Below the pieces are notes generated by a model that was not told where the DNA came from, did no database searches, and saw only the letters and a program-made list of their open reading frames with translations. From the NCBI GenBank assembly GCA_015680685.1, contig MNCI01035280.1, positions 46,151-102,262 on the forward strand: a stretch of DNA of 56,112 nt, given 5' to 3'. A program made the translations under genes and the position numbers. This DNA is from Gnetum montanum (taxonomy: Eukaryota; Streptophyta; Gnetopsida; Gnetales; Gnetaceae). This document shows, piece after piece, positions 10,383 through 22,782 of this stretch (position 1 is its first letter; the number at the start of each line of letters is the position of its first letter).

Positions 10383-12668
10383 CTAAGATCACAACATGAC
10401 CAAGGATTAGCATTTAGTGTGTAACTTTATAACATTTAGGTACCTTGTCTCTTTGGTGTTAGTTACACTTCGCTAAGTTATGATCATGGTGGATTAATCA
10501 TTTTAATATTATTTTAATGTCTTCTAGAGTTGGAAATGTTTAACACTCATAAATATGTCATTTTAATGTTATTATATTGGTTAAACCTTATGGGAGTTAG
10601 AAAATTTTGAAAAAAAATCATCAAAAACCTAAGGTTTGTGGGCCCCATGATGTAGAGCTTATCTCCAATAGCTACAGGAACAAATAATGAGGTGAATCAA
10701 ACAAGCATTTTGAAAGTTATGGCCTTTAAAAAATCCCAAAAACTTCTATAACGTTTAAAGCAAATAGAAAAAATTTTCAAAGTATTGTGTGGTATTTATA
10801 GGATTTATAGTTGTATTAATAGGATCCTAGATATGGGATCGCATCATAGCGAGGGGCTACATTAACAAGATCCCATCGACACAGCCAAAAGACAATTTTT
10901 GAACTTTGAAAATTTTCTTAAAAACAAAGAGTTTTAACATGAAATTGGAGTCCATAGAAACCCAAAAAGTCCATCAACATGAAGAAATGCTTGAAGAGAG
11001 CTACATATTTCACAAAAGAAGTTTTTATTAAGAGAATGATTTGGAGAAACTTGAGAAGGAGTGAAAAATTGAATGAAATTTTTGTAAAGCATGAATGATT
11101 TGATTGTGAAAATGCCTAAGGATAAGGAACTTAACTAACCCAACCAAGGAGTATGCAAGCAGATCCTCCCCATAGCAGGTTCATGTATTTAATGGCCTTT
11201 CATGCCCTCAAACTAAGGAGCTCATGGCCCCATGTATGATTAGTTAATGACTAAATCCTATAACAATCTACCTAAGAATTATGACACATCAAACTAAGAC
11301 ATTGAACAAAACATGAAAAACTAACAATGAGGTGAGTTGTGAAAAGCATAGGTGGATGAGAGAGTATGGAATGGAGTCTTGTATCATGTTCACATGAAGT
11401 CCCTTGTGGATTTTGTGATTAATATGACCTGATAACAACCATCCTTAGTCTAAATCGAAACCAACCACTTTTAGTGACTTCACATCAACACCCTAAGACC
11501 AATCCACCCCCTCAAGACACAAGAGCATCTCGATAGATCAATCAAAATTTCTAATAGAAAAGAAAAGAGAAGCATGAAGTGAGATCAGGCATGGATAAAT
11601 TGTCTTTCTAGTCCCATAACTGGTGCATGTAGCCCTTATTTCATCTAAGGGATGTGCTTTGAATTCCTATCATTTTTTTTGTTCTATATTTTTATGTTTT
11701 TGGATGGAAACCATACCATGTAAAGACTTTTAGCTTCTTTTCATTGGTTGACAGTAGAATGGTGAGAAATTCATGAAAACACTCATGCACCCCAAGAGGG
11801 TAGACAAGTACATAGAGCATTAAATCCCCTTAAATTCACATCCTTATCTATCCATTTAATTCTTCCCAAGTTTGAAAACTACCAAGATTACAAGTTCGTT
11901 AAAACTTGCATTAAGGAAGGGACCTCATATTTCCAAAACAAGGAACACCATAGAGTTTGTGAATAATGGATGATGTGGACTCATTGCCTATTATCATGAA
12001 AAAGAATCCATGCCTTAGTTATCAATACAAAATTTAAAGATATAATCTAGACAGTAGCAACCAAATAACACTATAGTAAAAATCACCATCAATTCATAGT
12101 TATAGTTGCACTTAGCCCTCGCAACAATAAAGGAAAATAAAATAAAACAAAACATTAGAAAAACATATTAGAAAAATTAAAACCAAATAAAGTAAAATAT
12201 AGAAGAAATTATAAATATCTAAGAAATGGAAAAATGTACTAAAGATGTTGTAAAACAAAAAATGGTGTAAAAACAAAAAAAAGTGTAAAACAAAAAAGTA
12301 TAAAAATTAAGGAGCCACTTTAATGGATCATCATGGATGACCATCTCCCCCATGAATAAGTTGGAAAGAGAAGATCTGAAAACTTAACTGTGCCTATCCA
12401 TCGGTTGAGGTGTTCTCATCACTGGCTCTTTTGGGCTCATGGAAAGGTTTTACTTGTTGCATGTTAACCAGGAGTTTCTTGTTGTGTAGTTAGGTTTGCT
12501 TATTAACATGGCCTCAAAAGCAAAGGTTTCATAGCTAACATAAGGCCCTTTCCACAATGTTTGAAACTTGGTTCTTTGTGGTACATGTGTGGGATTCCAA
12601 TAGAGGATCCTATCTCCCAATTACTTGTTGAATGCTTTGTGCAACTTGTTAGAAGATAGGGCTACCAA
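10383..12668 (-). other. element 1 spacer between integrase and ORF2
   Basis: About 2.3 kb, non-coding by eye. It aligns in patches with the spacers of elements 2 and 3 (shared GGATCCTCCCC...AGTAGGTTCC block; here at about 11160-11190) and with the 3' region of element 4. An A-rich stretch at 12120-12310 matches the T-rich DNA just downstream of integrase in element 4. It contains the promoter candidate listed separately. Confidence 0.6.
10790..10885 (-). promoter_or_regulatory. candidate internal promoter of element 1 ORF2
   Basis: On the minus strand CATCGAC and GATGCGATC-like motifs (10882-10832) are followed by a doubled TATA-like box, CTATAAATCCTATAAATACC (10810-10791). The LTR of the same element has the same order: GCATCGA/GATCGCATCGAC motifs, then CCTATAAATA. 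It lies about 410 bases upstream of the ORF2 ATG. Promoter function is inferred. Confidence 0.45.
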
Positions 12669-13560
12669 TCAGTTCTTGTCTAGCAAGTTGAGGTTCATCA
12701 ATATTTCTTTTTGTGCTAAACTTAGGTCAAGGTCACAAGCTATTGATAGTTTATGGAGCTCGGCTTGAATTGGAAGTGTTGGTAGTTTTCCATACACAAG
12801 CTCATAAGGAGAGTAGCCAATAGGAACTTTCCATGTGGAGAGGTAGGCCCAAAGGGCATTGTTGAGTTTTGTGTTCCAATCCCTCATATATTTATTAATA
12901 GTTCTTGTTAGTATCTTTGTGGTTTCCCTATTTGTAACCTCTACTTGACCGTTGGGTGTTGTTAATTTATGTTCAACCCCCAAGTGTTGCATCATTTTTT
13001 GAAAGTTAGCACCTATAAAATGAGTACCATTATCAGAAATAAGTGCATGTGGCATACCAAACCTATTTACAACATTTTTTTGTACAAACCAAGAAGTCAT
13101 AAAAGATGTGCAATTGGTGACAGTTGTAGCTTCTACCCATTTCATACAATAGTGAACAATGAATATGATGTACACCTTTCCATTCAACATGGGTTTGATG
13201 GGATCCATGAAGTTAATGCACCAGATGTCAAAGGGCTCTAGTGGTTGGATCCACTATTGAGGTCCCTCCATATGAACAGTCATTCTACCATCATGTTGGT
13301 AGTGTTCACAAGAGTGAACAAATTAGTGAATGTCCCTAAAAAGTGTTGGTCAATAATACCCTACCATGAGGATCTTAATGATGGTGTGTCTGCCAACATA
13401 GTGGTCCCCATAAGAATCCTCGTAAGCATCTTGAAGAATGTGCAGTTGATTAGCATCAAGAACACACCAGTGAACTAGGCCATTAGTGCACACCTTGTAA
13501 AGGTATTCATTGATCTCCATGAAGCATTTTTCCTAAGGAAGAAACTATTATTTCTTCCTA
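12660..13560 (-). pseudogene. element 1 integrase, decayed
   Basis: The open stretch 13208-12669 holds most of the integrase core: LNGKVYIIFIVHYCMKWVEA, then RFGMPHALISDNGTHF with the second catalytic Asp, then NGQVEVTNRE with the Glu. The first catalytic Asp is Asn (INFMDP, just before this stretch), and the five residues expected between TTP and NGQ are deleted. The C-terminal part reads ALWAYLSTWKVPIGYSPYEL. The HHCC zinc region upstream is broken. The protein would have inserted element cDNA into the genome. Confidence 0.85.
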
Positions 13561-15300
13561 TGGTCCCACTCTTATGGCATTTCCTAAGTGAGAAGATAGA
13601 TGAGAATGTGATCGTACCATTAAGATTCAATGGGCATTTATTTAATTATAGCCTCAACAAAGAGGAGTTCATTAGAAAACTAATCTGATAGTAGGCTCTC
13701 CTCTTCTTTGTTGTCCCATCATAATTGAGAAAAGTGGTTATAAATCACATTCTTGGTTTTCTTTTGATCTACTTTTGTAAGATTGAATTTCTACAAGATC
13801 ACCAACCACCATATGACATGGGAGCTCATCATTGATTTTTTCATCAAGAATTGGATTGCATTGTGATCTATGTGCACAAACATCTTGTACCCAAGCACAT
13901 AGTGCTTGCATTTTTCCAAGGTGAACACCACTACCATTAATTATTTCTCTATTATGGTGTAATTTATCTATGCACCCACAATGATTCTGTTGTGAATATA
14001 ATAAAAACATTTTTGATCATCCAATTGCATGAGCATGACTCCCAAGGAATAATTGAATGCATCCATCATGATGTGGAAAGGTCTAGACTAGTTAGGTGCT
14101 CGTAGAATTGGAGTTTCCATGAACTTCTACTTGAGATGCTAGAATTTATGCTCGCATTTTTTTGTCCAGACAAATAAAGCATTCTTCTCTGTTAGCTTCA
14201 CCAACAGTTTAGCTATGTTGGAGAAATTCTCAATGAATCGTCAGTAGCAGCCAATATGTCCAAGGAATGACCTCACATCTTTGACTATTTCTGGCTGTTT
14301 GGTAATTCCTTAGATGACCCTTATTTTTTAAAGGTTCACCTTGATCCCTTTTTCAAAAATTTTATACCTCAAAACAATGCTTTCCAAGATCATCAGGTGG
14401 CTTTTCTACTAGTTGAGCCTAAGATTTATCTCCACACACCTTTTTAACACTTGTTGAAGATGGTCTAAGACTTGCTAAAATGTAGCCCCATAGGTGGAGA
14501 AGTAATCCATGAAGACTTCCATCATGTTACCAATTTGTTGTTGGAAGATGCTCAAGACAAGGCATTGGGATGTTGTAGGAACATTGCATAGGCCAAATGA
14601 CATCTTTTTATATGTCAAAGTCCCCTAGGGACTTCTAAATATTATTTTGGCCTAGTGCTCTAGTGCAATCTAAATTTGGTTATAGCTAGTATAATCATCC
14701 AGAAAGCTATAGTAGCAATGCCCATAAATGATCTCCAACACTTGGTCCACAAATGGCAACAAAAAGTGATCTTTGTAAGTTTCCATGTTCAATAGCTTGA
14801 AATAAATGTAGACCCTCCATTTTCCACATTTCTTTGGTACTATCACAAGTAGGCAAACCCACTCACTATTCGTAATGGGATAGATGAACCCTACTTTAAG
14901 GAGTTGTTCAATATCCTCCTTCATGATCTACTTGAGTTTGGGATTCAACCACCGCTACGGCTACCTCTTTGGCTTGATGGAAGGATATAAGTAAATGCGA
15001 TGCTAAAATATCCTAGGATCAATCCCAATGAGTTTAGGATATGACCAAGTAAAGACTATTGGCCATTTGTTGACCACCTCCAATAGCTTATTTTTCTGCA
15101 TAGAAGCAAGGTTGGCATTGATGATAACTAGCTTTTCATATTTCAAAAAGGCATATTTCATTCCAACTAGTAAAGGTTTTAACTCAAGGAGCTCATGTTT
15201 AAAAATTCTAGGAATCTTCAACTCTCTCTAGTTGATTTCATCAAGTTCATCATTAGAGAGTTGGTGATGAACCTTATCTAGTTCATGCATGCCTTCAATG
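13560..15300 (-). pseudogene. element 1 reverse transcriptase and RNase H, decayed
   Basis: RT block 14924-14670: VGFIYPITNSEWV, VPKK, then LPFVDQVLE and YYSFLDDYTSYNQI. The catalytic motif at 14523-14512 reads FMDY instead of FMDD, so a metal-binding Asp is lost. RNase H remnants follow (FHIMMDAF near 14060; a frame around 13990-13740 with LGYKMFVHIDHNAI). Upstream at 15221-15003 is the linker between protease and RT. There is no second (archaeal-type) RNase H between RNase H and integrase, unlike Ogre-type Tat elements. Confidence 0.85.
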
Positions 15301-15699
15301 TATGCACTCATCAAGCTCTTAGTTTGTCCCATGCAAACTATTGAGCTACTATCAAGATTAGTTGTCAGCCACTGGGTACCCTTCTATTTTGTGGCTATTC
15401 CATACATGTACTTTTGAATTTTCATCACATTGACACATTATCTACATGCTATGATAGATGTGTTTTTAATGAATCATAATTTCTACACATAGTTGCATCT
15501 TGTCTCACTATACGTGATGCATGGAACACACTTCCTCTCTAGCTTTTCAAACTCATTTTCCTTAGCAATTTCTAAAGTGAGGTCTTTGATTCCCATTTGT
15601 GCATCAATGTTACTTAACCAAGCCCTTTACATGATGATTGGAAAGTCCCCCTTTCAGTTATCAACACAAATCACTAGGAAGTCAACAAGATAGGACCAT

Positions 15700-16064
15700 C
15701 CACAAATGATGGTCATAATGTTCTCCACTAATCCCAAGGGAATAGTGATGGACTAATATGATAGCTCAAGAAAAATGTTTCTCTTCCTAAGTGAAGGTAG
15801 GTTTTAGGCTTTGTATACTTCATGGGAAATCAAATTCACGACAGAACTTGAGTCCAGAAGAGCCTTGCAAGGCTCATTCCTAGCAATTTGTAAATAGATG
15901 AGGAGATTTCTAGGATCAAATATTTTCCTGGGAAGGTGACCAATCTTAATCCAATTTATGATAGCATGGGTTAACATCACAATATGCACTTTGGAAGGTG
16001 TTTGATTTGAAGGGTTCTTGAACAATGGAGCAAAGGATGAGAGAGAAGTAGGATCATCATCCAT
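15700..16064 (-). pseudogene. element 1 aspartic protease, decayed
   Basis: The open stretch 16064-15804 gives IGHLPRKIFDPRN, IARNEPCKALLDSSSVVNLI and SHEVY. The catalytic Asp of LLDS is kept. The glycine expected two residues after the Asp is Ser. The same block in element 4 aligns over its whole length. Retroviral-type proteases of this class cleave Gag-Pol. Confidence 0.8.
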
Positions 16065-16099
16065 AGGTGTATGTGAGGATTTGGAAGGACTGTTAGTTC

Positions 16100-17760
16100 A
16101 AAAGAAATATTTTTTTTGGGGTTTGTTTTTCAAACTACTCAGTTGAGAAGCCAACTGTAAGTTAACAACCCTTGTAGCATTTCTTTGTTGTGGGTGGGCA
16201 AGAATTTCACCCTACATAAAAGGAGCTGGTGGTAGTTGGGTTGAGGGTGAAGGTATAGGTGAAGAAGGATGAGCAGGATAGAATGGAAATGGGGATTCCC
16301 CTCTTAGAGATTGAGCTCTATAATATTCAGGAGGATAGTAGTGATGTTGGAGTGATGTGTGACTAGACAAGTCACACAAAATTAGTTGTTGAATGTAGTA
16401 CCCATAGGGATCGGGTTGCTAGTAAGGGTACTTTTGCCTTGTTGGTGGAATCCCCAACAACTATGGATGTTGCTAGTGTTAGGATCACTTATGAGGTTGG
16501 GGTGTAGCTCCACTAGGATAGTAAGCTTGTTGTTGGTGGAACTCCCTGTAGTTGCCTTGAGGATAAGATAACCTTTTGTGTTCTTTTCTTCTTGCCAATC
16601 TAGGATTCAATGCGTACATCCTAGACTCCTATAAGTGTGACACAATGGGGTAACATACCTTAGGATGCTCATAGTGATAGATGTCACATCTACCATCATC
16701 ATCTATCTCAAATTGTACAACCTCTTCTATGGTAGTAGCTTTGTCCTTACCTCTTTGGTGGACACGTTCAGCTTCTTTCATTCTCCTTTGATCATGACCA
16801 CTACTTTTCTTTTTGGACAATTTAGCAATTTTAAGAGTAGTCTAGAATTTTTCATCCAAATAATCCACATTTTATCTACCTTAGCTAATATTTCAGAAAT
16901 AGATTTTTGGATCGACAAGGTTTTACGTTACACCACTTCATCAAGTGGTGCCTCTTCCTTGTTGTCACAGAATCAAACTTCTCTTTTTCAAATGGAAGGA
17001 TCCTAGTTGAACTACTTCATACTTTTCCTTTTTCACAACTTGAATCTAGGTTCTAAAAATATCCCTTAGGCATAAACACCAAGATTTCTCCTTATTTTTG
17101 TTTGAAGCCCATCTATGATATGGAAAAGCTCCTTCCTTTAAGAAAAGCTTTGTCCTAAGCACCTATGCAACAAAGAGTAATATCTACCCATGGCTACATC
17201 CAAGGATTCATGTATACCTTGTCTCCACCCTTAGATCTACTTCCTCAAATTGGACACTCAAGAGTACATTTGATACTTGTTGTTGAAGAGCTCAACCATC
17301 TTACTCCAATGTCTAATTGATTCTAGTTCTAAGGACTGATACCAGATTTCAGCCTCCTTAATGAGTGTCCTTCAGAAAAACTTCAATTTTTGGCATTAGT
17401 TTTCCATGTTTTGCATGGCATAGGCATCGTGAAAAGCTTCAAGATGATTCTATGGATCTTAGTTGTATCCCCTTTCAAACTTGGGGATATTTTTCATATC
17501 CAACCTCTTGATTCTATTATCTTTCACATGCCTTGTTAGAATTCTCATAGACTCTACAATATTCAGCATGTTTCTCATTGCAAGTAAAGGCTCATCATGG
17601 TCATATCCTTTGTCATGGACATGATTCCCATGATGTCCTTTGTTGCCCCTTCTTTCATGATGGTAGGCCTTCCTTAATTACCCATGCCTCTTGATAGCCA
17701 TTGTTGATTGGATTTATGCTCGAACGATGATGGAGAATTAGCCCTATGAGAAGAAGCCAT
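16100..17760 (-). pseudogene. element 1 gag, heavily decayed
   Basis: The start ATG at 17760 gives MASSHRANSPSSFEHKSN, similar in position and composition to gag of element 4. A zinc-knuckle block near 16700-16640 reads GRCDIYHYEHPKVCYP, a CX2CX3HX4C motif whose second Cys is Tyr. The Pro/Tyr-rich C-terminal region lies at about 16600-16150. Dozens of stops and frame changes. Gag would form the cytoplasmic particle around element RNA. Confidence 0.75.
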
Positions 17761-17893
17761 TTTAGTTTTGAAGAAAAACTAGTGTGTTTTTACTATTATT
17801 ATTATTATTCTTAATGATTATGACTTTAAGGTTTGTTAAAATGTCTATAAATAATTTCACTAACTCCTAGATAGCACACGTAGCTAACTAAAG

Positions 17894-17911
17894 TCCTTGA
17901 AAATAGTGCCA
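17894..17911 (-). other. element 1 primer-binding site (tRNA-Asp type, eroded)
   Basis: The minus strand reads TGGCACTATTTTCAAGGA beside the LTR end, 11/18 matches to the plant tRNA-Asp primer site TGGCGCCGTTGCCGGGGA; most differences are transitions. Confidence 0.7.
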
Positions 17912-17912
17912 A

Positions 17913-18775
17913 TGATGAGCAACGAGTATACCCTACACCCAACCATACAAATTACTAGCATTCACTAAGTGATCTGGTCAAATTTTGTAGACTTTAGCTC
18001 TCCAAGTACACTGGGTCTAGCCAGTGAATATCAAGGACATGACTGTTATCTTCTTAGTTTCAGTTGTGAAGTGGAAATGTATGGTTAAGTGTAACTAAAG
18101 CATATGACTATTATCATTTTATGTTTATTGTTTAAATTTTCAAAGTGCTAGAAAATAAAGTAATTGAATGTTTAATTAATCTAATAACTAACTAATATCC
18201 TAACTAATCCTAACATAAGCATCTATTTCCATTTACCATATACATCCTAAACAACATTGCAATGTTATTGGGTTATGAAGTGTTAGACACTACTAGGATT
18301 ACCAAACGTTAATGTATGCTCGAAATGGTTGTACATATGTGTATTAATTAATCACTATTTAATTAATTAATTTGATGCATTAAGGTAAATTGATAAAATA
18401 ATAAATGCATTTAAAGTAAACATTAATCTATTTCCAAATGTTGCAAGGATTGTGAAGAAAGCCTATCTTTATTGTTGGTCACACCAAGGTGCTAAGGTAC
18501 ATCAGTGTTTGAATAAAGATCCGTACACTTCTCCCTCCTACTATGGGCACTTAGAAAATATTCTAACTATCAAATGAACCAAATGCAAGAGCTTCACTAA
18601 GAGACTAACTATGAAATGCCATAAATGTGGCTAGTGAATATATATTTATAGGCAAAGACAAACACTCTATCAATGAGGTCATGTCAATGCATTAGATCAT
18701 ACTTTGATGCAACCACATCAATGGGAACATATCGATGGCATCCCATTAATGCAACCTAAGGAAGCCTCTTTATAA
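17913..18775 (-). repeat. element 1 LTR, 5' copy
   Basis: Starts TGATGAGCAACGAG on the plus strand and ends at a mutated TCATCA (TTTATAA). Aligns along its length with 6386-7297. Confidence 0.9.
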
Positions 18776-18780
18776 ACAAC
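18776..18780. repeat. target-site duplication of element 1, right
   Basis: ACAAC, matching ACAAT at 6381-6385 in four of five bases. Confidence 0.55.
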
Positions 18781-19359
18781 CTCATAAAGCCTACTTCATT
18801 AAATGGCCAAAATGTGCAACAACTTCAAAGTTTTCCCATGGCCATGGAAATAATTCTCCTATGACCTGCATAAGATCATTGGCCATTGGGTCAAAACACA
18901 AGCTATAGAAAGCCATCTCCAAACTTTGATTAGAAGATAGTATGCCATGAGGAGGAATAGATCATAGATATTGTATTCCAAGCTTAGTAGTCAAGAGTGT
19001 CAAGGATGATCTAATTCCAAATTTCATAAAAGCTTAAGAAGAAAGATATTATTAGATGGAGGAAAACTCATCCTATAAATTGGAAGCAATAATGCTCAAC
19101 TTGATGAGATTGGAAAGAATTAACAAGAAATAATGGATGATTCTACTGATAGAATACAAGATGAATGAAACCTGTTTTACCAATGTTATGTAGCTTTAGG
19201 GTAGGAGCAAAGATATAGGAAGAAACATTCAAAAGCTAAATAAATTAGATAAGAAGACATTAATTCTCATTTTTTTCATCTTTATGCCTCAAAGAGACAT
19301 GCATGGATAAGAATCCTTTAGTTAAATATAGAACAAGGTTTAACCTCAGATCCAAGGAT

Positions 19360-20558
19360 CATTCAACAAATAGCTTTAGATTTCTATATTGACCTTCTAG
19401 TAAAAGGCCTAAATACCTCTTCTATAGCTCATCATAATGTTTTAAGTGGTTTGACTTGCAAACTTTCATTTGATGATATTTGTATTCTTAATGACTCTCT
19501 TAATGCAGCAAAAGTAAAAGCCATAATAATATCAATGGAAAATAANTTTTGGAAAAATTTTAATACTACATGAATTTCCTTACTACCAAAAAAAATATGC
19601 TTTAGACATTCATGACTATAGGCTAATTATTTTGTCTAAAATAATAGATGAAATTATTTCAAAATTTATGGCCAAACATATTGCAAATTATTGTCTTCCA
19701 TTATCTTTCCTAAATAAGATGGATTTTTTAAAGGTTGGAATATTTTAAATTAGGTGTTATTAACCCAAGAAATTTTGCATTCAACCTCTTTACAAAAAGA
19801 CCCAGGTATTACATTTAAGCTGGACATTAGCAAAGCTTATGATCTTATTTATTGGAATTACATGTATGGAGTTTATCATTAGCATTACAAATTTGCTCAA
19901 TGTTATTAAAACATTTGTTTCTCTCTTCTCTTAAATGATGAAAGGATTGGATATTTTCTAGCAAAAAATGACCAACATAAAGGAGATCCATTATTACTAT
20001 TTCTTTTTGTGATGACCATGGAAGGCCTTTCGAGCATTAATTAAAGATTACAAAAATAAAGGACTAATTAGAGGTATTTCTCTAGCTTATCAATGCCTTG
20101 AATTTTCTCATTAGTATTTTGTTGATGCTACTTTCTAATTTATTTTGGAAAAGAAAAAATATTTAAATAGTTTGATAATGCTTAAATGAGTTTTCTATGG
20201 CTTCAAGATTGAGTATTAATTTTTCTTAAAGAAAGTTATATAATTTTGGGACTCCACGATGTTTTTCTTGAATTACATGCTAAAAGTTAGTGCTAAGAAG
20301 GTTTAATTTAGACTTAATATCTTGACATCCCAATCTCTACTAAGGCTTCCAAAATTACAATAGTGTAGAGAGATCTTGGCCAAATTCATAGCATGTATTT
20401 TGGGTTGGAAAGCTAAACTTATTTTTCATGAAGAGAGAGTCATTGATTTAGGCAATTTTATAAGCACTATCATTCAATGTGATGAATTGCTACTAGATTC
20501 CACAAACAGTGATATAGAAAATGAAAAAATGGAAATGAGCATTCATAATGTACACTAG
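19360..20558 (+). pseudogene. LINE reverse transcriptase remnant
   Basis: Plus-strand translation, broken by stops, follows the plant L1-type RT order: SLLPKK (about 19580), a degenerate finger region, LLTQEILHS then KLDISKAYDLIYW (about 19755-19860), LLNDERIGYFLAK and HKGDPLLLFLFVMTMEGLS (about 19930-20040), a lost YADD-like site (YFVDATF, about 20110), and a downstream GWKAKLIFHEERVIDL block (about 20400). It would encode the ORF2 enzyme of a non-LTR retrotransposon. Sequence back to about 18900 may belong to the same element but I cannot align it. No poly(A) tail or target duplication was identified. One ambiguous base lies at 19550. Confidence 0.8.
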
Positions 20559-21189
20559 TATGAATTGTTCCTTGCATATGCTAAGTTGTGATTATGTTTT
20601 TCATCTATTTAAAGAAGAAGGCTAGGGGCTTATTTTCATATGTCATATTAACTATGCCATGTTAGCTAATATTTCTTTGTAATTATATATAGTAGATCAA
20701 GCTTAGATTATTGTAATGTAACAAAAATACCTCTATGATGGCCATGTAATTAGCTTTGGTATTAGTCCAATTTCAAAGATATTTGTTGAATCTTCTAGGT
20801 GATTTCATTTCAATGTTTTGAACATCTTAGATAATTAAATTATCAAATTATTATTTTAATTGGAACCATTTTTCATTAGTTACCTTAGTTATTCAAAAAC
20901 TATTATTACATCCTAAAATTTAACTTAAGAATTTCCATGATTAAATTGTACATCACTTAATACTTAGGGCATGTGATATCATAATGTTTATAAACATATG
21001 AAAGAATTAACTAGAAGAATTTTAAAACTTAAATCATATTTGCATGGCATGAAAATAAAATCCATTTTAGAATGCTTAAAATAAATGTCATAAGTCATAA
21101 CATAATCTATAATCTAAGTAGAGTGATAATAGATATCATTAGTGCATCCATGTCAATATATCAAGTTCATTATTACATAAAATATTAAA
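20559..21189. other. AT-rich sequence, nothing recognised
   Basis: Between the LINE remnant and the repeat flanking element 2. It may hold the 3' untranslated part of the LINE, but no tail is visible. Confidence 0.5.
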
Positions 21190-21527
21190 AGGAACTATAA
21201 CTAAAGATAAAGGAAGTAGATCAATCAACTAAAACATTAGTAATCATCAAACTCCTAACTTCTACTACCTGAATTTGCATACAAACATGCAAGAAGGGTT
21301 AAAAATATTTTAGTAGAGCCAACAATCTTGGTGCACCTAGAATGAGCAATAGGATAGAGCCACATGCTATGTACTAAGAATATCCTAAGATCCATGAGAT
21401 TAGTATATATAATCCAATACTGAAACTTATGAAATCATATAGAATTTAAAGGAATTAGATTATCTACAATTCTAGTGATTAATCTTCCTTAAGAATCGGT
21501 TGGCCAAGCCTTACCTATCTTGGATGT
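21190..21527 (+). repeat. repeat flanking element 2 (also flanks element 3)
   Basis: About 340 bases ending CTTACCTATCTTGGATGT at the LTR. The reverse complement of 40011-40400 aligns with it, for example CATACAAACATGCAAGAA in both and CTTATCTTGGATAC at the element 3 LTR. Part of the same sequence recurs right of element 2 at 28150-28210. Family unknown. Confidence 0.65.
21523..21527. repeat. target-site duplication of element 2, left
   Basis: GATGT before the LTR; the partner AATGT is at 28150-28154 (4/5). Confidence 0.6.
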
Positions 21528-22497
21528 TGATGAGTGGCGAGGTACCCCTACACTCAACCATACAAATATGAGCGTTTCACGCACGAGTCAGTCGAACTCC
21601 ACAGACGGGCTAGTTGTGGTATCTAGATAGTTACTCATAGATTGTAGTTCACTATCTTCCCACCTAGACTAGTATTAGCTTTGTCACATATGGCTTAGTC
21701 CAGAGTGAAGTGTATGATGTGTTTGTTCCTACACTAATGCTACTCCTGGGTATGATGGGAAATAATATTAACCAAGCTAGGAGAGAGAGAGGGCGAGAGA
21801 GAATCTAAACTAGCCTAAGTGTGATGAGCATCTGTTCCTTAATCATTTGTACACATCTTGGACCTCGTGCATGGCTACCACTGGGATTACCAAGTGCATG
21901 ACCTAGGTACACTATTGGATTACCAAGTAGTCACACTTAAATACTCGTGATTAAGTCGTACTCATTCCACGTTACTAAGAGATAACAGTAGAGAGATATT
22001 AACTAAGAAGGCAATAAATAACAATAACAATTAAATAATTAAGCTAAGTGGATGCTGCAATGATGAAGTAATCTCGATCTTTATTGCTAGTCATGTGTGT
22101 GTCCAAGTACATCACACTCGAATAAGGATGTCGTACAATTACAATCATCACATTGCGGGCATGCACTGGGAGAAAGGGTTGAGAGGAAAAACTAACAAAA
22201 AGTCCCTACCTTAATACTAAAAACTATTGAAAACTTAAAACAAAAAATGATCTTCCAAATCTTCCTGCCTCTTATTTATAGATGAGGAGACAGGCTGTGA
22301 TATCATGTATGCGATATCGCGTCTAGGCTATGATATCGCGTACGTGATATCGCGTTGGTTGTGATATTGCGTACGTGATATCGCGTCGGCTGTGATATCA
22401 TGTACATCATATCACGTACGTGATATCACATACGTCACATCACATTGCTTGTGATATCATGTACGTGATATCACAACCAACAATTCATGACTCATCA
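21528..22497 (-). repeat. element 2 LTR, 3' copy
   Basis: 970 bases. The minus-strand TATA box (CTATAAATAAGAGG) is near 22280-22267. The U3 array of GATATC palindromes occupies about 22290-22480, longer than in the partner LTR. Confidence 0.95.
22290..22480. repeat. palindromic GATATC/CGCG array in U3 of element 2, long version
   Basis: Roughly five to six imperfect units of about 33-38 bases, each with two GATATC-like blocks around GTACGT or GTACGC (for example GATATCGCGTACGTGATATC). It sits between the LTR start and the TATA box. CG dinucleotides are dense here and rare outside. Many units are eroded by C-to-T or G-to-A changes. Confidence 0.85.
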
Positions 22498-22510
22498 TAC
22501 CCCCACAGCT
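22498..22510 (-). other. element 2 polypurine tract
   Basis: The minus strand reads AGCTGTGGGGGTA immediately before the LTR start TGATGAG, the expected plus-strand primer position. Confidence 0.85.
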
Positions 22511-22782
22511 GAATGAAAGCTCATCCTCGAGTGAAAGTGAGAATAAGCTCCATTAATTACATAGTGGATAGGTATGGGACTATTGACTAACTAGAATGGA
22601 TTCATGCCATAGTGTGGAATCAGAAAAAAATTGAGACACAACACAAAGAACGCAAAAGAAAATCCTATAACTACAAGATTGGGTGGAACTCATGTAGTTC
22701 TTGGTGGTGGTGGCTCCTCCATGGGTGTCTTTCCCTTGTCTTGTGATCCAGGTCTTGGGATTTGATGGCATTGAAGTATGGC

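Larger units (their letters stand above)
6386..18775 (-). mobile_element. Ty3/gypsy element 1 (OTA type), gag-pol plus ORF2, decayed
   Basis: About 12.4 kb, minus strand. Order in transcription sense: LTR 18775-17913, primer site, gag, protease, RT, RNase H, integrase, a spacer of about 2.3 kb, ORF2, polypurine tract, LTR 7297-6386. The termini are TGATGAG at the left and a mutated copy of the TCATCA end at the right. The LTRs look roughly 80% identical by eye over their first 150 bases, and stops are dense, so this is the oldest of the four related elements. It is the only one carrying both pol and ORF2, so it shows the likely parental layout. Confidence 0.9.

Noticed and set aside
22290-22480. 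CRISPR-like array of short repeats
   Set aside because: Units are palindromic, imperfect and contiguous without unique spacers, lie inside a plant LTR U3, and recur in other LTRs.
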